64,000 bases of DNA from contig CAJNDS010001558.1 of NCBI GenBank assembly GCA_905221605.1, forward strand, positions 1 through 64,000. The letters run 5' to 3'. The notes beneath the pieces are model-generated. The model saw nothing but the letters and a program-made list of their open reading frames with translations. It was not told the origin of the DNA and did not search any database. Position numbers and translations under genes: made by a program. Positions 21,147-31,280 of this stretch are shown piece after piece. Every line of letters starts with the position of its first letter. Within the stretch, counting starts at the first letter, position 1. Origin of the DNA: Symbiodinium natans (lineage: Eukaryota; Sar; Dinophyceae; Suessiales; Symbiodiniaceae).

Positions 21147-21213
21147 AGGGTTTAGGGTTTAGGGTTTAGGGTTTAGGGTTTAGGGTTTAGGGTTTAGGGT
21201 TTAGGGTTTAGGG
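21147..21213 (+). repeat. (TTTAGGG)n array
   Basis: Nine units. Confidence 0.97.
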
Positions 21214-21654
21214 CTGTTCATTTTGGCCTTCTACGGGTTCTGCAGGCCCGGATCCCGATGTAGAGCCCTCTTCGACCCACAAGGCTTTTGGTTTGTATAT
21301 GAAGCACGGTTTATGTTACTTTTTTTGGTGAATGAATATAAGGTTCCTTTTTCATATAGGTGAGTGTATACCTTGGGTGTCCTTTTGGAGGTACAAGGAA
21401 ATATAAACCCTGCTTCATATGACAATCCACGCCCGTTTCATCTTGCAGAGGGGCACTTTGGGGCATGTTGATAGGACGCCCTGTAGGCCCTAAAGCCCTA
21501 TAAGCCATATGCTTCGATGGAAGCTGGGGGCGTGTGCTGTTTTTTCGCTGCGCCCTGTGTTTAATTCAGCGGCTTCGGCATTGAGGATGGCACTCAGCCG
21601 TACCCGAAACCCATAAGTCCTAAACCCTAAACCCCAACCCGAACCCTTAAGTCC

Positions 21655-21767
21655 TAAACCCTAAACCCTAAACCCTTAAACCCTACACCCTAAAACGCTA
21701 AACCCTAAACCCTAAACCCTAAACCCTAAACCCTAAACCCTACACCCTAAAACGCCAAACCCTAATC
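21655..21767 (-). repeat. (CCCTAAA)n array
   Basis: Includes CCCTAAAACG variants. Confidence 0.92.
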
Positions 21768-22098
21768 GAACCCTAGCCATCCATCGAAATCACGGACTAA
21801 GGCGTTCCTGGGCAGCAGGGGGCCTCAGCCAGCTACCAAAGCACAAAGACTGCACCGCTACCCCCTACACCCTGAAATGGATGGAGGGGGTTTGGGGGTA
21901 TTACTTATCGTTTTGGGATTTAGGGGTTGAGGGTTTTGTAAGATAAATATGAATAGATGTGTCTTTTTGTTTTTTACGGTCTGGGGGTGTAGGGATTTAG
22001 GGGTTTAGGGGTTTAGGGTTCAGGGGTTTTGGGATATAGTGGTTTAGGGTTTGGGGGTTGAGTGTCGAGAGTTGAGGTGTGGGGGTATGGTTCTGTAG

Positions 22099-22150
22099 AG
22101 CTTGACGCATTGCGGAGATGGTTCGTTGCTGCAGCGGATGCCATCTCTAA
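22099..22150 (+). CDS. Candidate exon
   Basis: CTGTAG, then LDALRRWFVAAADAISK and donor GTCCTT. Helical; no family recognised. Confidence 0.4.
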
Positions 22151-22436
22151 GTCCTTTCACTCCTCAAACCCTAAACCCTAAGACCTCATTCCCAGGATGG
22201 ATTCGGCATAGATAGTCAAGTTCTATGGAACCCAATACTTACAACGCTTGGAAGTTTCGGTTTTTAGAGGTCACCCCCCAGAACTCACCCAACCCCAGAT
22301 GAAGCTCAGCCCTAAACCTTACACCCTCAGGCCGAATATGAGGGCTGGTTTAGGGTTTAGGGGGAGTATAGGGTTTAGGGTTTAGGGTTTAGGGTTTAGG
22401 GTTTAGGGTTTAGGGTTTGTTTCTTGGGGCTTATCC

Positions 22437-22551
22437 ACCGTTTTTGAGGGCGTCGAGTATGAAGTAGCTGATGCCAAGGCGGAGTCAAGACGATCGTTGA
22501 TGACGTGGAAAACGTCTTCGAGCTTCTTGGCAGCCGGCGTCATTCTTTGTG
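22437..22551 (-). CDS. Candidate minus-strand exon with ATG
   Basis: The minus strand reads MTPAAKKLEDVFHVINDRL and stays open to donor GTGGATAAG. A plus-strand frame is also open. The minus reading looks more protein-like and agrees with the minus-strand locus at 22734-23102. Confidence 0.4.
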
Positions 22552-22558
22552 GTTAGCC

Positions 22559-22634
22559 TTTTTGGGTTTATTGGGTTTCTGAAAAAGGCAGCTAAACATT
22601 TAATTTATAGCTACCCTTCTGAGTGCAGCCAAGC
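22559..22634 (+). repeat. Family H dispersed repeat, copy 1
   Basis: TTTTTGGGTTTATTGGG through AGTGCAGCCAAGC; about 80 percent like 44757-44832. Confidence 0.6.
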
Positions 22635-22733
22635 ATTGATTGGGCTGCCGTTAGGGATGTGAAGATAAGTCACGATAAGTCACAATGATCATGACATAGT
22701 CATTGTATTCATCGCAATCACAATAATCATGAA

Positions 22734-23102
22734 TCATGCTGCACCAAAGGGGTTTGGGAGGACGCTTCTTTTGATCTGTTGCAGGTTGGCGTCTCTCGTG
22801 TCTTCAAAGCACAGATGCAAGAAACCCAACCTAAAAATGTTCTTGGCGATTCGCCTATCGCGGCGGTAAACCCCGTTCTGTGTAACAAGAACCTTAATAA
22901 GAATATGGAAGCATTCAAAATTCAAAATCGCGCAAATATGGCAAAACATACTCACAACACTTTTAGCAATAATGGTAGATCTGCTATCCAGATGAGGTTC
23001 GAATTTATCTGGGCTTGCTAAGGGAGCCTGTGCATTAACCACGTCAGTAGATGTGAAGACAAACTGAGTTTGTGTTCGTGAGTGTTGCCGAAAGTGGGAC
23101 AT
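22734..23102 (-). CDS. Minus-strand gene with one short intron
   Basis: Starts with ATG at 23102. The first exon stays open to a consensus GTGAGT (intron 22955-22878, 78 nt, AT-rich, ending TTGTTACACAG). The second exon reads YRRDRRIAKNIFRLGFLHLC and continues to TGA at 22732-22734. The intron is a multiple of three with no stop, so unspliced reading is also possible. No family recognised. No telomere-type array lies inside it, unlike its neighbours. Confidence 0.5.
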   Translation of the reverse strand: MSHFRQHSRTQTQFVFTSTDVVNAQAPLASPDKFEPHLDSRSTIIAKSVVSMFCHICAILNFECFHILIKVLVTQNGVYRRDRRIAKNIFRLGFLHLCFEDTRDANLQQIKRSVLPNPFGAA

Positions 23103-23225
23103 TTTGTTGCTTGTGGATGTCCACGGGAGCCCTAAACCCTGAACCCAGAACCCTAAACCCTGAACCCTAAACCCTAAACCGCGAGAGGTTTGAGGTCGTC
23201 ACCGCAAAGAACAAAACCTAAGCTC

Positions 23226-23430
23226 CTAAACCCTAAACCCTAAACCCTAAACCCTAAACCCTAAACCCTAAACCCTAAACCCTAAACCCTACCCTCACCC
23301 TACACCCTAAACCCTACACCTACCTAAACCCTAAACCCTAAACCCTACCCTAAGCCCTAAACCCTAAACCCTAAACCCTAAACCCTAAACCCTAAACCCT
23401 AAACCCTAAACCCTAAACCCTAAACCCTAA
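23226..23430 (-). repeat. (CCCTAAA)n arrays
   Basis: Two blocks (23226-23290, 23325-23430) with a degenerate middle. Confidence 0.95.
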
Positions 23431-23657
23431 GCCAACCATGCTTTGGGTTTAGGATGGGATGATGCCCAGTAGTGCACTTATTCAGTTGTTTAAGGGGTTT
23501 AGGGTTTAGGGTTTACCCCCCATAAACCTAATTAATCCAAAAAGGGTTTTTCGGTGATAGGGGTTTTAAGGTTTCGTATGCGTTTGGGATTTCGGGCCCC
23601 ACACTACAGACCCTGAAGCGCCAATCTCAAACCGCACCGGTTGCCTTGCGCGCTCAG

Positions 23658-23705
23658 GGGAAACGATGCCCAGCCGGCATGTGTTTTGCGCTTGGGCTTT
23701 GCGGG
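23658..23705 (+). CDS. Candidate exon, Cys-containing
   Basis: GCGCTCAG | GKRCPAGMCFALGLCG | GTATCC. Confidence 0.4.
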
Positions 23706-23833
23706 GTATCCGTTGTCTTTGGCATTTCTGAGATACGCCCGTGCAGTTTAGGGTTTGGGGTTTAGGGTTTGAAGGGTTTAGGGTTTCGGGCTTAGGGTTT
23801 ATAGGGTATAGGGTTTAGGGCTTAGGGTTTGGT

Positions 23834-23946
23834 TGTCGCTCCCTCTTGGCGGGTACCGAAGTCTGCATAATGCGAACGGTGTGTTGCGCCAACTGAATGA
23901 CCATAAAGGAGGTCTAGAGACCAATCCCGAAATCCGAATGCCGTAG
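23834..23946 (+). CDS. Candidate terminal exon
   Basis: Open frame reading SLHNANGVLRQLNDHKGGLE then TAG. The minus strand also offers an AG-bounded open frame here, so strand is uncertain. Confidence 0.4.
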
Positions 23947-23974
23947 CCCTAAGCATAAACCCTAAGCTGCACAG

Positions 23975-24045
23975 AAAGGATGTAGCTTTGAATCCCCATG
24001 GCTTCCCAAGAAAACATGGCTTTTTTGGTGTGAAGCGGATTCAGG
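23975..24045 (+). CDS. Candidate exon
   Basis: TGCACAG, then VALNPHGFPRKHGFFGVKR and donor GTTGCG. Confidence 0.5.
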
Positions 24046-24728
24046 GTTGCGATAGGGATGTGAAGTTGCGGAATGATTTTCAGAAACCCAAGGCTTAGCC
24101 CCCAAGCCCTCGACCGTAAGTCCTGAACCCTAAGCCCGGAGCCCTAAACCCTAAACCGGAGCCCTAAACCCTAAACCTTAAATTCTACCCATCTCAACAC
24201 CAAAACCGCTGAACCGAAGACCCGAATCAACAGCCTGAGGTAGTGAATTCGTAAAGCTGGCCTGGTTCTGGGTTTAGGGCCAAAAGTTTAGGGTTGGATG
24301 GTTTAGGGTTTAAGGTTTAAGGTTTAGCAATCTAGGGTCCAGGGTTTAGGGCTCCAGGGTTTCGGGTGGAGAGTCATTGGGCTTGGATTCATGTGGTGTT
24401 AACTTTCCTCCCGCCCCTTAGACTGGTTTAGGGTTTAGGGTTTAGGGTTCAGGGTTCAGGGTTCAGGGTTTAGGTGCACACGCATGGCACCACAACGGAC
24501 AGCCGGTTCACTGCTGTGAGGTCTTTCCAGTATACGGGCCTTCAAAATTCGAGTAGGGTTGGCGTATTATCTAGTATACTTATATAGGGACCCTAAACCC
24601 TGAACCCTAAACCCTAAACCCTAAACCCTAAATACCGGCATAATATTCGTAACTCTTCCGACCCCTATACCAGCGCGCACCCCACGTCCTAAGCCTTTAA
24701 GCAACTCACTCTACGCAACTTCCTTCAG

Positions 24729-24998
24729 CGATGCCCTGGGCAGGTAAACACGAGCACCACCACAGTTTCGACAATCACCAAAACCAGGCCATGAAGATGC
24801 ACCACCTCACTGCCCTGTTAGGGTTTGGGGTTTAGGGTTTAGGGTTTAGGGTTTAGGGTTTAGGGTTTAGGGTTTAGGGGCACCCGAAAGCCCAAGACCA
24901 AACCCCAACCGCTATACCCTAAAACCCGAAGTGCCTCGAGTGCCCCGAATGACAGCCTGCAGGCCCAAAAAAAGAGTGCACACTTGCAATTACTCTGG
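24729..24998 (+). CDS. Two candidate exons, His-rich start
   Basis: Exon 24729-24822 (after CCTTCAG) carries an ATG and reads MPWAGKHEHHHSFDNHQNQ to donor GTTTGG. Exon 24963-24998 continues in phase as PKKRVHTCNYSG to GTGCGAG. The basic PKKR resembles a nuclear localisation signal, but it is too short to rely on. Confidence 0.5.
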
Positions 24999-25204
24999 GT
25001 GCGAGAGCCCTAAACCCGAAACCGTAAACCCCCTCAACCCCCGAGCCTTGAAAGCCCTGAACCCTGAACCCGAAACCCCAGAAAACCCAAACCCTGCAGC
25101 TGTTCCAGGTTTATTTAGGGTTGAAGGGTTCAGGAGTTTGGGTGGTTGTTTTGGGCGGTCCGGGGGTTCAGCCTTGAGGGGTTTCAGCGTTCAGGGCATG
25201 GGGT

Positions 25205-25305
25205 TTGGGATGTTTCTTGTTATACTAACAGTCCTCTATAGGGATTATAGTACCCCTGATTAGAATCCCTACTAAGGAGCTGTTGGTATAAGGGGGAACA
25301 TCCTG
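25205..25305. mobile_element. Family A element, copy
   Basis: TTGGGATGTTTCTTGTTATAC ... GTATAAGGGGGAACATCC with inner ACAGTCCT. About 100 bp. Confidence 0.75.
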
Positions 25306-25424
25306 AGTTGGGGTGTGGGATTGAGGCGAAGGGCTGGTCAAGGATCGGGTTTAGGGTTTAGGGTTTAGGGTTTAGGGTTTAGGGTTTAGGGTTTAGGGTC
25401 GGTGCCCCATCCCACTGGTCGCAG

Positions 25425-25496
25425 GACGACGACTACCACTGTGACCAAAACGGCCTGTGGGAGTGGGAGTCATCCTTCTTTCAGTCTTCGTTGCTG
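25425..25496 (+). CDS. Candidate exon, acidic/aromatic
   Basis: GGTCGCAG, then DDDYHCDQNGLWEWESSFF and donor GTGTGG. GC3 about 80 percent, clearly best of the frames. Confidence 0.6.
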
Positions 25497-25798
25497 GTGT
25501 GGGCTGGTGTTCGGGTGTAGGGCTGAGGCCCTTGATGGCCTGTCCAATGCAAGGCTTGGGTTTAGGGTTAAGGGGTTTAGGGTCTACTAGCTTCACTGCC
25601 ATTGGGCTGCCCTTGTCAGAGTCATGTAACCGTCAATGTAACCCTAAACCCTCTGAACCCTTTAGAAGACAGGTTCTTTATACTCTAGGAATCTAGCCCT
25701 AATTCACATTGACTGCCTTTAGACCCTAGGAGAAGCGGTTCAGGCTTTTCAGGGAGAATGGGTTCGTCACCTGGGTCCTGACAGGGTTTCCTTTGCAG

Positions 25799-25888
25799 CG
25801 TGTCTAGGGACTTGTGTTGAAGGGGGCGTGACACCCCAAAACGTCGCTTCCGCCCTCAGCATGCTCACCAAGCAGGTCGCGGCACTTG
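25799..25888 (+). CDS. Candidate exon
   Basis: TTTGCAG, then TPQNVASALSMLTKQ, donor GTCGCG or the array GTTTAGGG. Confidence 0.5.
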
Positions 25889-25980
25889 TTTAGGGTTTAG
25901 GGTTTAGGGTTTAGGGTTTAGCCGGGCACCCCTCCCCGCCAATGTAGTTTTTTTTGGGTAGTGTAGAAGGGAGGTGTTCA

Positions 25981-26009
<29 letters not shown>
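25981..26009. repeat. C homopolymer, 29 bases
   Basis: Uninterrupted C run; length may be a sequencing or assembly approximation. Confidence 0.95.
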
Positions 26010-26011
<2 letters not shown>

Positions 26012-26041
26012 AACCCATCAAGCACGCCGCCAAGGTCGGCA

Positions 26042-26185
26042 GACCCTAAACCCCAAACCCCAAACCCCAAACCCCAAACCGCAAACCCCAAACCCCAAAC
26101 CCCAAACCCCAAACCCCAAACCCCAAACCCCAAACCCCAAACCCCAAACCCCAAACCCTAAACCCTAAACCCTAAACCCTAAACG
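26042..26185 (-). repeat. (CCCCAAA)n then (CCCTAAA)n array
   Basis: About 16 CCCCAAA units, then CCCTAAA. Confidence 0.97.
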
Positions 26186-26190
26186 CCCAG

Positions 26191-26237
26191 CCGCCATCCC
26201 ATGAAGAACCTCAGCTTCGGAGTCCCCAAGTACTAAG
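26191..26237 (+). CDS. Candidate exon with consensus donor
   Basis: CGCCCAG to AAG|GTGAGC. One frame gives PPSHEEPQLRSPQVL; another ends as MKNLSFGVPKY with TAA. Both are plausible. Confidence 0.45.
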
Positions 26238-26577
26238 GTGAGCAAGTCAGAGGTTTAGGGTTCAGGGTTTACATAATCTGAGGGAAGCCACATATGAGGG
26301 GACTTTTTGCCCATAGTAAGGGACCATGAAACTACCAAAAGAGATGAAGGTTTGGGGGGTTTCAGGGCTTAAAGGACTTAAGGGGTTTAAGGACTTGAGA
26401 ATTGGCATGTTAGCCGCTGCTTAAAGCCCTAAGGTGTCTCAAAACGTCTTGAGGGGCTTAGGGACGTAAACGGTTTAAGGACTTGCGGCCTTCTGGTTGT
26501 TAAGGTCTTTAGGGCTAAGGACTCTTTGTTGCGTCTCAGGGCGTGAGGAGACGGTGATTTGCATGCCCATGCCGCAG

Positions 26578-26688
26578 GCCACAACGACGACATCATCAAG
26601 TATCACAGTCTCCACTTCAACCAAAACCTCATCAACTCGCACATGGACCCTCGGGGGGCAAGAAAGACTCTAAACCCTCAACCCTGAA
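26578..26688 (+). CDS. Candidate terminal exon, His/Asn-rich
   Basis: After TGCCGCAG. Reads HNDDIIKYHSLHFNQNLINS and runs into the telomere-like CCCTCAACCCTGA stop. Confidence 0.5.
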
Positions 26689-26907
26689 ACCCAACTTTGG
26701 AGCCGTGCATCCGTTGGACGTAGGGAAAGTGGCGACGTGCTTGTGTGTGGTCTGTTGGAGCTTGCTGGCGCGACAGGGCTGAAGGAGAAGGATTTCGGAT
26801 CTAGAGTCTAAGTTGTGGATGTGGCCTGAATCCTAAACCCTAAACCCTAAACCCTAAACCCTAAAGCCTGAACCCTAAACCCTAAACCCTAAACCCTATA
26901 AGCCCAG

Positions 26908-26942
26908 GACCACCTCGACCACCATGACGTGGACCACAACCG
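26908..26942 (+). CDS. Candidate exon, His/Asp-rich, GTGAGT donor
   Basis: GCCCAG | DHLDHHDVDHN | GTGAGT. A consensus donor; 35 nt. Confidence 0.5.
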
Positions 26943-26997
26943 GTGAGTTTCCCCCGGCAGGGCCCGAAGGCTTTACCTGTATAAGCGGCCCGGCAGG

Positions 26998-27063
26998 GTT
27001 TAGGGTTTAGGGTTTAGGGTTTAGGGTTTAGGGTTTAGGGTTTAGGGTTTAGGGTTTAGGGTT
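26998..27063 (+). repeat. (TTTAGGG)n insert with flanking duplication
   Basis: Nine units between two copies of TATAAGCGGCC (26980-26990 and 27068-27078), each also followed by GGCAGGG. Confidence 0.9.
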
Positions 27064-27097
27064 TTGGTATAAGCGGCCTTGCAAGGCAGGGCTTTAG

Positions 27098-27480
27098 GGG
27101 CTTCGGGGTTTAGGAGTTGAGGGGTTTAGGGGTTTACGGTTTAGGGGCTTAGGGCTTAAAGGTTTATGGGTTTAGGCTTTAGGGGTTTAGGGTGTAGGGG
27201 TGTAGGGCTTCGGGGTTTTACGGGTTTAGGGCTTTTGGGTTTTGGGCTTTGGGCTTCAGGGCTTTCGGGCTTTCGGGCTTTCGGGCTTCGGGGGGTTTAG
27301 GGGCTTGGGGGTTTAGGAGTTGAGGGTTTAGGGGTTTAGGGCTTTGGGATGTACAGGGATGTAGGGTTTGGGGTTGAGGGTTTGGGCTGAGGGGTTTAGG
27401 GGTTCAGGATTTAGGGGCCTAGGGGTCTGGGGCTTTAGGGTTAGGCTGCTGGGTTGAGAGTTGAGGGTCTAGGGTGTCGT
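27098..27480 (+). repeat. Degenerate G-strand telomere-like tract
   Basis: Long run of TTTAGGGG, CTTTCGGG, TTTGGG and similar units with no coding signal. Confidence 0.85.
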
Positions 27481-27521
27481 AAGGTTCCTCGCATTTCTGG
27501 GAGCGCCTGCCTTGCTTTGAG

Positions 27522-27580
27522 GTGACGAGTTCCTGGGGCCTGTCAAGCACGCCCACAAGATGCTTGGCTTACCTGCCCAA
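27522..27580 (+). CDS. Candidate exon
   Basis: TTTGAG, then DEFLGPVKHAHKMLGLPA in a frame of good GC3. The 3' boundary is not clear. Confidence 0.45.
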
Positions 27581-27594
27581 AGCCCTCAACCCCC

Positions 27595-27718
27595 CAACCC
27601 TAAACCCTAAACCCCAAACCCTAAACCCCAAACCCTAAACCCTAAACCCTAAACAACCCTAAACAACCCTAAACAACCCTAAACAACCCTAAACCCTAAA
27701 CCCTAAACCCTAAACCCC
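27595..27718 (-). repeat. (CCCTAAA)n array with CCCTAAACAA block
   Basis: Contains four AACCCTAAACA decamers in a row. Confidence 0.95.
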
Positions 27719-27830
27719 CCCACCCTCTAATTCACCTGTTGGCACCCAAAACATCCGGGTTTAGGCTGATGGCTTGGCCTTAGGGCCCCTTGTTGTGCCC
27801 TGTTTTGCGATCTTTGTTGAGCAACAGTAG

Positions 27831-27908
27831 GGCGCCGTTTCTGCTGAAACCACTGAAAGCCCAGTCAATCGTCAACCCCAAACCTACTGCGCAATCGTCA
27901 AAACTTGA
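27831..27908 (+). CDS. Candidate terminal exon
   Basis: After CAACAGTAG. Twenty-five codons with SAETTESPVNRQPQTYC, then TGA at 27906-27908. Confidence 0.45.
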   Translation, partial: GAVSAETTESPVNRQPQTYCAIVKT

Positions 27909-28165
27909 AGGCCCGAAACCCCCAAAACCCTAAGCCTAAGCCCCCTAGAGGTGAACCTAACGCACTAGAGGGCTTTCCTCTTAAAAATATAAAGCAATAA
28001 TTAAAGGTTTTCCACTGGACATAGAAATGGAGGTTCTCCTCTTCAAAATCGAGGAAAATACAGGTTTTCCTACCCCCACCCCCCCGGCCCCCAACAAACC
28101 ATCGTCCCCCCCAACAGAACTCTCCACCCAAGATCCTCCGAAGCCTTCGCTTCGCGGCATAGGGC

Positions 28166-28806
28166 TTTATCGTTTAAGGGGTAAGATGGGTTAATGGTTC
28201 AGGGTTTAGGGCTTATTCAGTTTAGGGTGTAAGGGTTTAGGGTTCTCCCCCCCACCCCCCGCCCCACCCCCCAAGTCAACCAACAACACCCACGCGGGCC
28301 CCAACAGACGCCCCGCCCCCCGACAGCCCTCATCCACAAACGCAACAAGCAACGAAGCGCACAAACAAAAAAACAGCAGTTCCTGATAACTCCTTGCAAC
28401 CACAGGAAGGGCATCGCATTGGATGACACCACTTTCTCCTTATGCCCGCAGCTGATCACGGCAAACTGGCCGAACACCAAGGCCTCAGGGGTTGAGAGGG
28501 CGTTGTTTAGGGTTTAGGGTGTAGGGTTTACGGTTTAGGGTTTCGGGTTTAGGGTTTAGGTTTCAGGGTTTAGGGTTCAGGGTTCAGGCACTGTTCCTCA
28601 ACCTGGGTTCTGGGGTTTTGGGAGGCTTGGTTTCGGGTTTCGGAGTTTCATTGTTTTTTTGTTTGTGCGCTTCGTTGCTTTTTGCCTTTGTGGATGAGGG
28701 CTGTCGGGGGGGCGGGGGGTCTCTTGGGGCCCGCGTCCCCTTAATTCCCAAAGTTGATAAGCCCCAAACCCTGAACCCTTAACCCATCTTATCCCTTAAC
28801 CCTTAA
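28166..28806. repeat. Foldback structure, arms in two adjacent introns
   Basis: Arm 28166-28378 is the imperfect reverse complement of 28652-28806. The best block includes CAGCCCTCATCCACAAA and AGCAACGAAGCGCACAAAC. The loop holds candidate exon 28452-28490. Confidence 0.8.
28452..28490 (+). CDS. Candidate exon inside foldback loop
   Basis: GCCCGCAG | LITANWPNTKAS | then GGTTGAG. Confidence 0.45.
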
Positions 28807-29120
28807 ACCCTAAACTTGATAGCCCTAAACCGTAAGGGCTTACCGCAGTCATCGGGTAATGGCAAGCCGAGGACTTCTTAGGAGCAGGGGCTAGGCAGGT
28901 TTGGGGTTGGTTTAGGGTTTAGGGTCTGGGGTGTAGGGTTTAGGGCGTGGGGTTTGGGCTGTGGCTGGGGTGTAGGTTTTTCGGGTTTTACCTGTGACGC
29001 CTGCACCCTACGAATTGCAGGTTATAACCCCCTAAATATGAGGCATAACCTTTAGAAATGGTAGGTAGGAAATTGAACCCCAGGTAGGGCCTTGGGGATT
29101 TCCTTGTGCCCCTTATGCAG

Positions 29121-29146
29121 GTGGACTCGTTGAGGGCACTTTGCAG
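29121..29146 (+). CDS. Candidate micro-exon, consensus donor
   Basis: TTATGCAG | VDSLRALC | GTATGT. Confidence 0.45.
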
Positions 29147-29154
29147 GTATGTGG

Positions 29155-29233
29155 TTTAGGGTTTAGCGTTTAGGGTTTAGGGTTTAGGGTTTAGGGTTTA
29201 GGGTTTAGGGTTTAGGGTTTAGGGTTTAGGGTT
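29155..29233 (+). repeat. (TTTAGGG)n array
   Basis: Eleven units with one TTTAGCG. Confidence 0.97.
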
Positions 29234-29634
29234 CTCTCAGCCCTAAACCCTAAACCTAGAACATAGTCCGTATAGCAAAAGAGACCTGTTGGTTGCGACA
29301 AGTCCTACAGGCCTTTAAAACCCTACAGTCAGCCTTAGGCCCCTGAAGAACGAATTGCTTAAGAACACCCGGGTTTGGGGTTTAGGGTTTAGGGTTCAGG
29401 GTTTAGGGTTTGGGGCAAGAAAACTCAAATATTGTTCCCTATAAGGGTATATAGGGATTTTGACTTTCATTTTTGGAGGGGTTCTTACGCAAATAGTAGT
29501 CAAGAACCCTTGAAGACGTGAAGCTACCACACTGTAAGGAGGGTTTTGGGTTTAGTTTTTAGGGCTAGGCCCTTTACTACCCTTGGGCGTGAGCAGTTTA
29601 GGGTTCAGGGTTCAGGGTGTTTAGGGGTTTAGGC

Positions 29635-29868
29635 CCTAAGCCCTAAACCCCTAAACCCCTAAACCCCTAAACCCCTAAACCCCTAAACCCCTAAACCCCT
29701 AAACCCCTAAACCCCTAAACCCCTAAACCCCTAGACCCCTAAACCCCTAAACCTCTAAGCCCCTAAGCCCCAAGCCCCTAAGCCCCTAAGCCCCTAAGCC
29801 CCTAAGCCCCTAAACCCTAAACCCTAAACCCTAAACCCGAAACCCTAAACCCTAAACCCTAAACCCTG
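29635..29868 (-). repeat. (CCCCTAAA)n, CCCCTAAG and (CCCTAAA)n array
   Basis: The 8-mer CCCCTAAA dominates, with blocks of CCCCTAAG and finally CCCTAAA. Confidence 0.97.
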
Positions 29869-29881
29869 CCACGCCCTGGAG

Positions 29882-29958
29882 GACAATCTGACTTCTCTGC
29901 GTCTCTTCAAAGCATGGGATGCGTCGTGGGATGCCGATCTGCGCCCCTTGGGCTCGGC
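29882..29958 (+). CDS. Candidate exon
   Basis: CTGGAG, then NLTSLRLFKAWDASWDADLR to GTTTGGG. C-strand array left, G-strand array right. High GC3. Confidence 0.55.
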
Positions 29959-29979
29959 GTTTGGGTGGGGAGGGGGGGG

Positions 29980-30118
29980 TTTTGGGTTTAGGGTTTGGGG
30001 GTTAGGGTTTAGGGTTTAGGGTTTAGGGTTTAGGGTTTAGGGTGCAGGGTTTAGGGTTTAAGGTTTAGGGTTTAGGGTGTTCAGGGTTTAGGGTTTAGGG
30101 TTTAGGGCTTGGAGTGTA
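29980..30118 (+). repeat. (TTTAGGG)n array
   Basis: About 18 units with variants. A second block lies at 30195-30275. Confidence 0.95.
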
Positions 30119-30287
30119 GCGCAAGAGGCCAATCAGGCGGAAGTTGCTCATGAACGCTAGTAAACCCGAAGCCCGAAATCCAACTGAGACTATTGGGTTT
30201 AGGGTTTAGGGTTTAGGGTTTAGGGTTTAGTGTTTAGGGTTTAGGGTTTAGTGCTTCGGGTTTAGGGTTTAGGGCCATGTGAGAGAC

Positions 30288-30371
30288 CAGGGGGGGACAC
30301 GCGAAAGAGCACTCCAAGCGTCCTTAGGAGCACAGGCAAAAACACGAGACCACTCCAAGCGCTACGGGCAA
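30288..30371 (+). CDS. Candidate exon
   Basis: After GTGAGAG. Reads RERALQASLGAQAKTRDHSK. 3' boundary uncertain (possible GC donor). Confidence 0.4.
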
Positions 30372-30394
30372 CGGCTTTGGGCTTCAGAGTATCA

Positions 30395-30545
30395 GGGGTT
30401 TCAGGGGGTTTGGGGGGTTGAAGGGTGTGAATTAGGGTAGCAGGAGGGTTTTAGGATATTAGGGGGTTTAGGGTTACAGGGGGTTTAGGTTATTTGGGTA
30501 TCAGGCATTCAGGGTATGAGGGGGTTTAGGGTATTAGAGTATCAG
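30395..30545 (+). repeat. GGGTATCAGGGGGTTTA minisatellite, left part
   Basis: Units GGGTAT(C/T)AGG and GGGGGTTTA. The same unit resumes at 31281-31480, on the far side of the LINE fragment. Confidence 0.9.
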
Positions 30546-31280
30546 GGGCTAGCAGGTCCTTGAGACTTCTTCGGAGTTGCAACGCGACGCGTATTGCGGA
30601 GTGGCCCCCAGCCCATAGCATGCACCTCCTACTTGTGAGGGAGGCACCAAGCCGCGCCTACTTCTGAGGGCAATGCCAAAACTGGACAGAAAACATCGTA
30701 CAACGCTACCCTTCAAGCAGCTCGCACGTCCTGCGTCCGACACCCAATGATGCAGCATGCGTCCACACTGACATCAAGGCAGAGAGCATGGTGGGCCGCA
30801 GGGCGAGCCCCGACACCCGCACGAGTCTCCGGCGCCCCGCGAGAACTCCCGCGCCACGCATGCCCACGGGCCGTAACAAAAGGAGCTTCACGGACCCAAG
30901 CGGAGGCCATGTTGAAGGAAGAACTGGACAGACCCGGGCAGGGGCAAAAGCAAACACACGAGGCACTGCGCGCCAGCAAGGAAGGAACAAAGTTATTGAA
31001 GGACCACCGGCCCCGTTTCTCACAAGTCCAGTCGTCTCTTCAAGGCTCCTTAGTCAGCAGCGGCCTCACTCCTGCGCCGCAGGGCTGCCCTCGCCCGGAA
31101 ACTGCGCGCCACAACGCACAATTCCTGGACCAGGGCAGCGTGCACAGCATCCGGCTCCTCGCCGGTACGGGACGCCACAGCACGCGCAATATGCTGCAAA
31201 ACAATAGCTGCGCCCTTGTCCCAAGTCCCAGTGGTCTCCATGACCATGGGGACGAAAACCACCCCCTGCGCCTCGGGGCT
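30546..31280 (-). mobile_element. 5'-truncated LINE (non-LTR) fragment
   Basis: The minus strand at 31050-31277 encodes the end of a reverse-transcriptase polyprotein. From there to 30546 there is about 500 bp of GC-rich sequence without arrays, probably the 3' UTR. The 5' part ends abruptly in the minisatellite, as in 5'-truncated retrotransposition. Confidence 0.6.
31050..31277 (-). pseudogene. C-terminal fragment of LINE reverse transcriptase polyprotein
   Basis: The minus frame reads GVVFVPMVMETTGTWDKGAA, then a helix QHIARAVASRTG and an Arg/Ala-rich tail before TAA. The pattern of 'F-P-V-E-G-W', a helix and 'RARAALRRR' is familiar from the extreme C-terminus of LINE-type reverse transcriptases in algae and protists. 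The catalytic FADD-type region is missing. Plus-strand frames over this span are shadows. Confidence 0.6.
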
